A stretch of DNA of 7,106 bases, taken from NCBI GenBank assembly GCA_002292945.1, contig DBCG01000135.1, positions 11,634 through 18,739 of the forward strand, in the 5' to 3' direction. Shown one piece after another: positions 1 through 5,922 of this stretch. Numbering within the stretch: position 1 is the stretch's first letter; the number at the start of each line of letters is the position of its first letter. The notes below the pieces were generated by a model that ran no database searches, was not told the DNA's origin, and saw only the letters and a list, made by a program, of their open reading frames with translations. Position numbers and translations under genes: made by a program. This DNA is from Proteobacteria bacterium UBA964. GTDB lineage: Bacteria; Pseudomonadota; Gammaproteobacteria; Steroidobacterales; Steroidobacteraceae.

Positions 1-628
1 CCCGCCGCACCAGCTCCGCAGGCGGCCTCGAGGGCAGAGAGTCCGGTACGGAGCGGCTGGCGGCACCCAAGATTCGTTCGTACTGCCCGTAGACGACGAT
101 CTCTTTGGCACCGCTGATCTCGAGCTCGTCATCGAGCGCGACCAGCATCTCGCCCGGGGGCAGCGCCGCGAGACGGCGCGCGAAAGAGTCGGCCATCGAG
201 CCGTGCTCGCGCAACAGCAGATCGCGCATCCCGCGCGACAGCAACGCCGAATCATTGAGGCTCTGCTTGACCTCGACACGGAACCAGCTGTCGATGCCGC
301 GGTTGAGGAAGCCGAGCGAGAACAGATATACCGTTACGAGCGGCAGCGCCACCAGCAAGCCGAACACCGTCACCGTACGGGTCGTGAGACGCGAGCCTGG
401 TTCACCACGTCGCCGTGCCGCCGCGAGCTGGAGGACCTTGCGCGCGATCAGTACTGCGAGCAGCAACACCGCCAACGCGCTGCCGAGCAGCATCCAGGGT
501 TGCAGGCGCTCGAACTGCGCTGAGTTCTCGGCCGACACGGACAGGCCGACGAGCGCAAAGACCACAGCCAACGCACCGAGCGCCAGCAAGCCGACGGTAC
601 GCGTCCTGGTTATCGTGGCAGCGACCAC
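1..628 (-). CDS. ntrY: NtrY-like sensor histidine kinase, N-terminal part (cut by left window edge)
   Basis: This is the membrane-bound N-terminal portion of a two-component sensor kinase of the NtrY type, which typically signals to an NtrX response regulator. I translated it directly from the minus strand: 209 codons are open up to the edge. Three hydrophobic segments are visible at about residues 12-31, 46-62 and 86-105. An extracytoplasmic sensor region follows, opening with FLNRGIDSWFRVEV (107-120), whose I-D-S-W-F core is typical of NtrY proteins. The HAMP, PAS and kinase domains would lie beyond position 1 and are not seen. The start is uncertain. GTG at 628 is chosen because a weak GAGCGAG lies 8 bases upstream; GTG at 637 and TTG at 655 are in-frame alternatives. 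Every choice overlaps the end of the DUF4390 gene, which implies coupled translation. The NtrY family call is fairly sure; the symbol is by family resemblance only. Confidence 0.82.
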   Translation of the reverse strand, partial: MVAATITRTRTVGLLALGALAVVFALVGLSVSAENSAQFERLQPWMLLGSALAVLLLAVLIARKVLQLAAARRRGEPGSRLTTRTVTVFGLLVALPLVTVYLFSLGFLNRGIDSWFRVEVKQSLNDSALLSRGMRDLLLREHGSMADSFARRLAALPPGEMLVALDDELEISGAKEIVVYGQYERILGAASRSVPDSLPSRPPAELVRR

Positions 629-1212
629 GAGTACCACTCGCTCTGGAGCAGCCAATCGTCCGACCAGAACATGAGCACGCGCAAGCTGCCGGTCAGGCGC
701 CCACGGTGCACGCTCGAGCGCAGGTTGACCGTGCATTCCTCGGCGGGCACTTGGGCGGCGACGAGGATCGGCCAAGCCTGCACGCGACCGATCTCTTGCA
801 GTGCCTCCGCCAACGAGGCGAAGGACTGCGGGTCGCCCGCGTTCAGTGGATCGCTCACCATGAACCGCTCGCTCACCGAGTGGTAGCTGAGTTCACGGTG
901 AAGGTTCACGGCGACCACTTGCGCATCGAGCCAGAAACGTCGACCCCGTGTGACGCTGACCTCGAGGTCATAGGACAACTTGACACCATCGCGCAGCGCC
1001 GCGGCCGTCTCATCGTTGGCGGAGTAGCCGATCTCGGCGTTCAGCTGGTAGACACCCGACACCAGAGAGACGAAGGCCGAACGCACCTCGGGCGTTCCGG
1101 CGAGCGTCTCGGCCCGGCCGACGCTCGGCAGCCAGAGTACGACGAGCACCATCCACCAGCCGATCAGCCGACCGGCATGCTCCGTACGTCCCTGCCGTCC
1201 AAAACCGCTCAT
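610..1212 (-). CDS. Secreted DUF4390 family protein of unknown function
   Basis: A 200-residue protein that looks like DUF4390, a proteobacterial family without an assigned function. An N-terminal signal peptide is visible: basic residues (R6, R9, R15), a hydrophobic core at about 16-29, and a plausible cleavage after VGRA (31-34). It is therefore probably periplasmic or envelope-associated. Family-like traits are a basic and aromatic strand (RGRRFWLDAQVV, 89-100), ELSYHSVSERFMV (107-119), a helix rich in Ala and Leu (FASLAEALQEIGRV, 131-144), and a Trp-rich end with the spacing W-L-L-Q-S-E-W-Y-S-W (187-196). The start at 1212 is supported by AGGAG nine bases upstream and by the ATGA overlap with the rsmB stop. 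The kinase gene begins inside its 3' end, so the protein may be made in proportion to that sensor. The reading frame stays open another 240 codons upstream inside rsmB, but that part is a shadow. Confidence 0.82.
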   Translation of the reverse strand: MSGFGRQGRTEHAGRLIGWWMVLVVLWLPSVGRAETLAGTPEVRSAFVSLVSGVYQLNAEIGYSANDETAAALRDGVKLSYDLEVSVTRGRRFWLDAQVVAVNLHRELSYHSVSERFMVSDPLNAGDPQSFASLAEALQEIGRVQAWPILVAAQVPAEECTVNLRSSVHRGRLTGSLRVLMFWSDDWLLQSEWYSWSLPR

Positions 1213-2558
1213 TCGCTCTCTCTCCTGCCGAGGCAAGCATAATAAAATCCATCGGTGCCGGCGCCAGCGCCGGGCAGCAGCTGCACGCCGCAAGCCCCCT
1301 GTACCGACCCCGGTGGCGGTTCCACGCCCTCTGGCCAGCCCGACAATCGTGCCGCGGGGGTCCGGTCCAAGAACGCCTGCACCACCGCCTCGTTCTCCTG
1401 CGGCAACACCGAGCAGGTCGCATAGACCAAGCGGCCGGCGGGTGCGAGCTTCGCGAAGCAGCGATCGAGCAGCAGTCCCTGGAGCCGCGCGAAGGCCGGG
1501 ATATCCTCCGGACGACGCAATAATTTGATGTCTGGATGCCGACGGATCACGCCGGTCGCCGAGCAGGGGGCATCGAGCAGGATCCGATCGAACGGCGCCT
1601 CGGCATCGAGTACGCCGAAGGCCGCCAGATCGACCGTGCGCAACCGCGCCGTCGCCCCGATGCGCTGCAGCGTCCCCGCGACGAGCGCGACCCGCTGCGG
1701 CTCGATGTCGATGGCCAACAGGTCGGTGGGCGGCGCGGGTCGTTGCAGGATATGCGCCGTCTTGCCGCCCGGCGCTGCGCAGGCATCGAGCACCCGGTGC
1801 CCGGGACCCGCGGCCAGCAAGCGCGCCGCGAGCTGCGCGCCCGCATCCTGTACCGAAACCGCGCCCACAGTGAAACCTGGCAAGGTCGCGACCGCCACCG
1901 ATCGCTCGAGGACCACCGCATCGGGCGCCCACGAGCTGGCGGTCGCGGCACGACCCTCCGCAGCCAAGGTCGCGAGGTACGCGTCGCGATCGCCCGCCAC
2001 CCGCAACACCATGGGCGGGTGCTCATCGAGCGCCTCGAGCAGCGCCGCGGTGCGCTCGCCCCATGCCTCCTGCAGACGTTCCACCAACCAGGCCGGATGC
2101 GCGGTGCGCACCGCGAGATCGGCATCCAGCGCAGCGAACAGGGTCTCCCGCTCGCGCACGAAGCGGCGCATCGCTGCATTGACGAGCCCCGCCGCTCGAC
2201 CCAGCCCGAGCGCACGCGCGGCATCCACGGCGAGATGAACGCTCACCTCAGGTGCGCCGCGCGAATGCTCGACCTGGTGCGCGGCCGTGACCAGCAACGC
2301 ACGCAGCAAAGGCGCGAGATCCTCCGCGCTGCGGGCGACGACCTGCGCCACTGCAGGCGCCAGACGCAGGTACCAGCGCAGCGTGCCGAGCGCGATGGCG
2401 CGCACCGCCGCTCGATCGGCTCGCGGCTCGGCCTCGAGCAGCGCCACATCGGCCGACCGGCCCTCATGCGCCACGGCGCTCACCGCCTGCACCGCCGCGG
2501 CCAGCGTCGCAGCACCCGGCGCGAGGCCGGAGCGTTCAGCAGATCCATCACCGCTCAT
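1209..2558 (-). CDS. rsmB: 16S rRNA (cytosine-967-C5)-methyltransferase RsmB
   Basis: RsmB (also called Sun or Fmu) uses S-adenosylmethionine to methylate C5 of C967 in 16S rRNA during small-subunit assembly. The protein has 449 residues, slightly longer than the roughly 430 of E. coli RsmB. The N-terminal third (about 15-140) is the helical NusB-like RNA-binding domain. The rest is a Rossmann methyltransferase. Visible motifs are HPAWLVERL (154-162), SVQDAGAQL (235-243), the SAM-binding VLDACAAPGGKT (256-267), and DAPCSATGVIRRHPDIK (329-345) with the helper Cys332. YATCSVLPQENE (379-390) carries the catalytic Cys382, and GTDGFYYACL (434-443) closes the fold. Both cysteines of the RNA m5C methyltransferase mechanism are present, so the enzyme looks active. 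The start ATG overlaps the fmt stop (ATGA) and has GAGGTG five bases upstream. The stop in turn overlaps the DUF4390 start. Confidence 0.97.
   Translation of the reverse strand: MSGDGSAERSGLAPGAATLAAAVQAVSAVAHEGRSADVALLEAEPRADRAAVRAIALGTLRWYLRLAPAVAQVVARSAEDLAPLLRALLVTAAHQVEHSRGAPEVSVHLAVDAARALGLGRAAGLVNAAMRRFVRERETLFAALDADLAVRTAHPAWLVERLQEAWGERTAALLEALDEHPPMVLRVAGDRDAYLATLAAEGRAATASSWAPDAVVLERSVAVATLPGFTVGAVSVQDAGAQLAARLLAAGPGHRVLDACAAPGGKTAHILQRPAPPTDLLAIDIEPQRVALVAGTLQRIGATARLRTVDLAAFGVLDAEAPFDRILLDAPCSATGVIRRHPDIKLLRRPEDIPAFARLQGLLLDRCFAKLAPAGRLVYATCSVLPQENEAVVQAFLDRTPAARLSGWPEGVEPPPGSVQGACGVQLLPGAGAGTDGFYYACLGRRESE
1222..1226 (-). promoter_or_regulatory. Ribosome-binding site of the DUF4390 gene
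   Basis: On the minus strand AGGAG lies nine bases before the ATG at 1212, inside the last codons of rsmB. It supports that start over the long in-frame extension upstream. It also shows the gene can recruit ribosomes as well as receive those finishing rsmB. Confidence 0.7.
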
Positions 2559-3511
2559 ACGAACACCTCGCCTGTCGTCTGCAGGCCATGCGCGAACTCA
2601 CGCGCTCCGAGACTGCGCCGACCGGCGCGTTGCAATTCAAGGATGCCGAGCCGCCCGCGGCCGCACGCCACCACCAACATGTCATCGCACAGGCCGAGCA
2701 GCATGCCCGGCGTGGTGGAGGATGCGGTCCCGGAGACCGCAACCGTCGGGGACTCCCCTGCCAAGGCGCGCGCGCGGTGCACCCGCAACTGCTCGCCGCG
2801 CCAACTCGTCTCTGCGACCGGCCAAGGCCGGAACGCCCGCACCCGACGCTCGATCGCTCTGGCATCGTCGTGCCAATCGATGCGCGCCTCGGATTTCCCG
2901 ATCTTGGCAGCGTAGGTGACGCCCTCGGACGCCTGCGGTCGCGGCGCGAGCGTACCGGCTTCGAGACCGGCCAACGCCTCCAGCAACGCCTGCGCTCCGA
3001 GCGCAGCCAGCGTCGCATGCAGGCTCGCAGCATCGTCCTCCGACTGGATGGCGAGACGCCTCTCGAGCAACACCGGGCCGGTGTCGAGCCCGGCATCCAT
3101 CTGCATGATCGTGACGCCCGTCTCGGTATCGCCCGCCAACAACGCGCGCTGGATCGGCGCTGCGCCGCGCCAACGCGGCAACAAGGAACCATGGATGTTG
3201 AGGCAGCCGCGCAGCGGGATGGCGAGCGCCTCCGGCGGCAATATGAGCCCGTAGGCCACCACCACCAAAAGATCAGGCCGCCACGCAACGAGCGCCGCGC
3301 GCCCTTCCGTCGTACGCAAGGTGGTCGGCTGCGCGAGCGGCAGCCCATGCGCCAGCGCGAATTCTTTGACCGCGCCCGGCTCGACACGCCGCCCACGCCC
3401 GGCCGGTCGGTCCGGCTGCGTCAGGACGCCGACGATCTCGTGTTGCGAGGCGACGAGCGCCGCGAGCGGCGGCACGGCGAACTCCGGGGTTCCGGCGAAG
3501 GCGATACGCAT
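2555..3511 (-). CDS. fmt: Methionyl-tRNA formyltransferase
   Basis: Fmt transfers a formyl group from 10-formyltetrahydrofolate to methionyl-initiator tRNA in the cytoplasm, making the fMet-tRNA used for initiation. At 318 residues it is full length (E. coli has 315). The N-terminal catalytic Rossmann domain opens with MRIAFAGTPEFAVPPL. It contains the basic flexible loop QPDRPAGRGRR (32-42) that contacts the tRNA acceptor end. The signature NIHGSLLPRWRGAAPIQRA (105-123) carries Asn105 and His107, and the third catalytic residue is Asp143 in GLDTGPVL. The C-terminal tRNA-binding domain spans roughly 205-318 (for example KIGKSEARIDW, 204-213). It lies 51 bases after def, whose product removes the same formyl group, a classic pairing. 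No convincing Shine-Dalgarno sequence precedes the ATG, so initiation may depend on ribosomes arriving from def. Confidence 0.97.
   Translation of the reverse strand: MRIAFAGTPEFAVPPLAALVASQHEIVGVLTQPDRPAGRGRRVEPGAVKEFALAHGLPLAQPTTLRTTEGRAALVAWRPDLLVVVAYGLILPPEALAIPLRGCLNIHGSLLPRWRGAAPIQRALLAGDTETGVTIMQMDAGLDTGPVLLERRLAIQSEDDAASLHATLAALGAQALLEALAGLEAGTLAPRPQASEGVTYAAKIGKSEARIDWHDDARAIERRVRAFRPWPVAETSWRGEQLRVHRARALAGESPTVAVSGTASSTTPGMLLGLCDDMLVVACGRGRLGILELQRAGRRSLGAREFAHGLQTTGEVFV
2564..2569 (-). promoter_or_regulatory. Ribosome-binding site of rsmB
   Basis: On the minus strand GAGGTG lies five bases before the rsmB ATG at 2558, within the final codons of fmt. With the ATGA overlap it fixes the rsmB start. 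Confidence 0.7.
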
Positions 3512-3562
3512 GGGCAGAAGCGGGGCGATGGTGCCGGCACGCCGAGGGGCGTCAGCCGGGAC

Positions 3563-4105
3563 TCAACGACCGAGCGCGGCTCCGGCAGGCGTACGACCGA
3601 CCGAGACGCGTTCACGACGCTCCTTCTCGAGCTTGCGCCGGATGCGGTCGCGCTTCAGCGTCGAGAGGTAGTCGACGAACAGCTTGCCATCGAGATGGTC
3701 CATCTCGTGCTGCAGGCAGACCGCATGCAGTCCGGTCAGTTCCATCTCGAACGTCTGCCCATGCCGGTCCTGCGCACGCACGCGCACGCGCTGCGCGCGT
3801 TCGACCTCGTCATAGAAGCCCGGGACCGAGAGGCAGCCCTCTTCCATCACACCGATCTCATCGCGCGCGAGGATCTCAGGGTTCGCGAACACCAGGGGTT
3901 CGCTGCGGTCGCGCGAGAGGTCCATGATGAGCAGCCGCACATGACGGTCGACCTGCGGCGCCGCCAGACCGATGCCGGGCGCGGCGTACATGGTCTCGAA
4001 CATGTCATCGACCCACTTCAGCAACGCGGCATCGAAGGTCGCGACCGGCAGCGCACGGTTGCGCAGTCGGGGGTCGGGAAATTCGAGGATCTCGAGCAGG
4101 GCCAT
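3563..4105 (-). CDS. def: Peptide deformylase
   Basis: A metalloenzyme (usually Fe2+) that removes the N-formyl group from nascent chains at the ribosomal exit. The protein has 180 residues, about a dozen more than E. coli Def, the extra being a charged tail after KLEKERRERV. All three family motifs are intact: GIGLAAPQ (44-51), EGCLSVPG (89-96) with metal ligand Cys91, and QHEMDHLDG (132-140) with ligands His133 and His137 and catalytic Glu134. The start is placed at the ATG at 4105, giving MALLEILEFPDPRL, which is how the family normally begins. GAGGTG lies six bases upstream. An in-frame GTG nine bases further up falls within that ribosome-binding site and is unlikely to be the start. This is the first gene of the minus-strand operon, divergent from dprA. 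Confidence 0.97.
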   Translation of the reverse strand: MALLEILEFPDPRLRNRALPVATFDAALLKWVDDMFETMYAAPGIGLAAPQVDRHVRLLIMDLSRDRSEPLVFANPEILARDEIGVMEEGCLSVPGFYDEVERAQRVRVRAQDRHGQTFEMELTGLHAVCLQHEMDHLDGKLFVDYLSTLKRDRIRRKLEKERRERVSVGRTPAGAALGR

Positions 4106-4111
4106 CGGGGG

Positions 4112-4117
4112 CACCTC
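4112..4117 (-). promoter_or_regulatory. Ribosome-binding site of def
   Basis: On the minus strand GAGGTG is followed by six bases and then the ATG at 4105. The competing in-frame GTG at 4114 is part of this site, so the ATG is preferred as the def start. Confidence 0.75.
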
Positions 4118-4143
4118 ACTGGCTAAGGTATTTCGTTGCTAAA

Positions 4144-4149
4144 AGTATA
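4144..4149 (-). promoter_or_regulatory. Probable -10 box of the def operon promoter
   Basis: TATACT on the minus strand matches the sigma-70 -10 consensus at five of six positions, inside the only AT-rich patch of the intergenic region. It lies about 39 bases upstream of the def ATG, giving an expected leader of about 30 bases. No good -35 is seen at the usual 17-base spacing; a TTGCGA lies about 21 bases upstream, which is too far. The same patch reads TATACA on the plus strand (4146-4151) and could serve dprA weakly, again without a clear -35. Confidence 0.5.
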
Positions 4150-4228
4150 CACGCTGGACCCGCGCCCCCCTCGCAAATCGCTATGAACGCACCCGTAATG
4201 CAGCGTGGCCGCAGCCGTGGCTCTTTCT

Positions 4229-5428
4229 ATGATGCACGCCATGCCGACCGAGGACTTGCTCGCCCTCTGCACCCTGGCGCAGGCACCGACGCTCACCGCC
4301 GAGGAGTTGCGGGCTGCGGTGTCGGCGGCCGGCAGCCTGCCGTCGGTGACCGAGCTCCGCGAACCCGATCTCGTCGCACTCGGTTGGCGCCCCTCGACAG
4401 CGCGCCTCCTCGTCCATCACGCCCCCGCCTCCGTCGAAGCGGCGGCCCGCGCGGTAGATCGCCTCGGTCTACACATGTTGAGCGCCATCGATCCCCGTTA
4501 TCCGCCACAGTTGCTGCCGCTCGCCGGCATGCCGGGGCTGTTGTTCGTCCGAGGTCGCTTGGAAGTGTTGGTGGCACCCCAGATCGCCATCGTCGGCAGC
4601 CGTCGTCCGACCGCCTTGGGTCGCAGCACCGCCAGGGAATTCGCCTGCAGTCTGGCCCGCTCGGGCCTCGCCATCACCAGCGGTCTCGCACTCGGCATCG
4701 ATGCCGCCAGCCACGAAGGCGCACTGGCCGGCGGTGCCCCGACACTTGCCGTCTGCGCCACGGGTCTCGACCTCTGCTACCCCCCCGCCAACGCCGCCCT
4801 GTCGGAGCAGATCCTCGAGGCCGGCGGGGCGCTCCTCAGCGAGTTCCAACCCGGCACCCTGCCGTTACCCCATCATTTCCCGCAACGAAATCGCATCATC
4901 AGCGGTCTTTCGCTCGGCGTACTGGTGGTCGAGGCTGCCCTGAAAAGCGGCTCTCTCATCACCGCGCGCTACGCGGGCGAGCAAGGTCGTGCGATCTTCG
5001 CCATCCCGGGCTCCATCCACTCCACCCAATCGCGCGGTTGCCACCAACTGCTACGCCAAGGGGCGGTGCTGGTCGAATGCGCCCAGGACATTTTCGACGA
5101 ACTCAGAATATCTGTTCCGAATCAGTTGGTTATGAGCCTTCTAGACGAGCCGGACACCCCCTCGCACGGGGCCTCGCGGTTGGACAACCCCGCCGAAATA
5201 CTGTTAGATGCCGTCGGCTTCGAGCCAACCAGCGCTGATGCGCTGATCGCGAGCACCGGCCTTTCCAGCAGTTCCCTAGCGTCCTTGCTCTTGGCTCTGG
5301 AACTCGAGGGGCGCATCACCTGTGACGCTGCGGGCCGCTATCGTCGGCTGCCCGTCGCCGACCACGACCATCGTCCCAGACCCACGGCAGAGGCCCTGAA
5401 GTCCGCACACCCGACCGCTGCACCATGA
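4229..5428 (+). CDS. dprA: DNA-processing protein DprA (Smf)
   Basis: DprA binds incoming single-stranded DNA during natural transformation and loads RecA on it; it is also widespread in bacteria not known to be competent. With this start it has 399 residues, and the domain order is complete. A helical N-terminal SAM/HhH-like region spans about 5-85. The Rossmann-type DNA-binding core has IAIVGSRRPTALGR (119-132), SGLALGIDAASHEGAL (151-166), LPHHFPQRNRIISGLS (213-228), VVEAALKSGSLITARYA (233-249) and IPGSIHSTQSRGCHQLL (259-275). A polar linker follows (about 297-319), then a C-terminal winged-helix domain (about 320-372) and a His/Pro-rich tail. The start is not settled: tandem ATGs at 4229 and 4232, ATG at 4241 and GTG at 4205 all lack a clear Shine-Dalgarno sequence. 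The stop overlaps the smg start by ATGA. Family assignment is secure; a role in transformation here is not shown. Confidence 0.95.
   Translation: MMHAMPTEDLLALCTLAQAPTLTAEELRAAVSAAGSLPSVTELREPDLVALGWRPSTARLLVHHAPASVEAAARAVDRLGLHMLSAIDPRYPPQLLPLAGMPGLLFVRGRLEVLVAPQIAIVGSRRPTALGRSTAREFACSLARSGLAITSGLALGIDAASHEGALAGGAPTLAVCATGLDLCYPPANAALSEQILEAGGALLSEFQPGTLPLPHHFPQRNRIISGLSLGVLVVEAALKSGSLITARYAGEQGRAIFAIPGSIHSTQSRGCHQLLRQGAVLVECAQDIFDELRISVPNQLVMSLLDEPDTPSHGASRLDNPAEILLDAVGFEPTSADALIASTGLSSSSLASLLLALELEGRITCDAAGRYRRLPVADHDHRPRPTAEALKSAHPTAAP
5181..5209 (+). promoter_or_regulatory. Possible weak internal promoter ahead of smg-topA
   Basis: Inside dprA, TGGACA (five of six matches to the -35 consensus) is followed after exactly 17 bases by TTAGAT (three of six matches to the -10). 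It lies just after an unusually AT-rich stretch and could give smg and topA expression independent of dprA. The -10 is poor, so this is only a candidate. Confidence 0.2.
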
Positions 5429-5907
5429 CCGACCACGGCAACGTACTCGACATCCTCATCTATGTCTTCGACCGCTACATGCTGGTCGACGACCCTGACG
5501 TGCCCGAGCGTGAAGAGCTCGCCGAGGACCTCCAAAAAGCCGGCTTCGAGGGCGAGACGGTCGAACGGGCCTTGGACTGGTTGGCGGATCTCGCCGGCGA
5601 GCGCCATCGCCCGGAGCTCTCCCCGTCCGGCGCGCGCGCCATGCGCGTCTTCACCCAGGACGAACTCCAGCACCTGCCCGTCGACTGCCGAGGCTATCTG
5701 TTGGCGCTCGAACGCACCGGCATCCTCTCGCCGCAGCAACGGGAGATCGTCATCGAGCGCCTGCTCGCGCTCGACTCCACCGAACTCGATGTCGACCAGC
5801 TGAAATGGGTCGCGCTGATGGTGCTCTCCAGCCAACCCGGCGAAGAGCTCGCCTGCGAACGCATGGAAGACATCGTGTTCGACCTGCCGTACTCACGGCC
5901 CCATTGA
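5425..5907 (+). CDS. smg: Smg family protein (DUF494)
   Basis: A 160-residue soluble protein close in length to E. coli Smg (157), belonging to the DUF494 family, whose molecular role is not established. It is acidic and mostly helical. It opens with the typical VLDILIYVFDRYM (7-19) and continues with LAEDLQKAGFEGETVERALDW (33-53). The middle holds FTQDELQHLP (76-85) and the Leu-rich GYLLALERTGILSPQQREIVIERLLAL (89-115). It ends with LKWVALMVLSSQPGEE (125-140). No catalytic motif, signal peptide or membrane segment is visible. Its ATG shares four bases with the dprA stop and has no separate Shine-Dalgarno sequence, so translation is probably coupled to dprA. The dprA-smg neighbourhood is conserved in many gammaproteobacteria, including E. 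coli. Confidence 0.93.
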   Translation: MTDHGNVLDILIYVFDRYMLVDDPDVPEREELAEDLQKAGFEGETVERALDWLADLAGERHRPELSPSGARAMRVFTQDELQHLPVDCRGYLLALERTGILSPQQREIVIERLLALDSTELDVDQLKWVALMVLSSQPGEELACERMEDIVFDLPYSRPH

Positions 5908-5922
5908 CCCTCCGGGCTGCCC

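Larger units (their letters stand above)
4106..4228. other. Divergent intergenic region between def and dprA
   Basis: The only gap of note in the window. It contains the def ribosome-binding site, an AT-rich segment from about 4121 to 4151 with promoter-like sequence for both directions, and a GC-rich stretch (4158-4172) with a run of six C. A loose direct repeat, GCTAAGGTA (4122-4130) and GCTAAAAGTA (4138-4147), overlaps the AT-rich part. No RNA gene or terminator-like hairpin is apparent. Confidence 0.6.

Noticed and set aside
105..1242. Several plus-strand open frames antisense to the kinase and DUF4390 genes
   Set aside because: They are low-information Ser/Thr/Arg-rich translations with no family resemblance, opposite a clear NtrY N-terminus and a clear exported protein.
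1213..1932. 240-codon upstream extension of the DUF4390 frame into rsmB
   Set aside because: The extension is Gly/Arg/Ala-rich, would displace the signal peptide from the N-terminus, and ignores the good ribosome-binding site and ATGA start at 1212.
1536..2915. Long plus-strand open frame (459 codons) antisense to rsmB and fmt
   Set aside because: It is Arg/His/Gln-rich without any recognisable motif and lies opposite two genes with complete catalytic motifs. Long antisense frames are expected in GC-rich coding DNA.
3531..3540. Perfect 10-base palindrome GTGCCGGCAC between def and fmt
   Set aside because: It does not extend beyond 10 bases, has no loop and no T-run, and several such palindromes are expected by chance in a window of this size, so neither a terminator nor an operator is supported.
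4106..4114. GTG start for def three codons upstream of the chosen ATG
   Set aside because: The GTG is part of the GAGGTG ribosome-binding site of the ATG, and family members begin at the MALL-like position.
2588..4126. Plus-strand open frame (512 codons) antisense to fmt and def
   Set aside because: It is again Arg-rich and motif-free, crosses two well-supported genes and an operon junction, and has no ribosome-binding site.
4183..5238. Plus-strand open frame (351 codons) in another frame of dprA
   Set aside because: It is an Arg/Pro/Ser-rich shadow of dprA, whose own frame carries every expected motif and a normal C-terminus.
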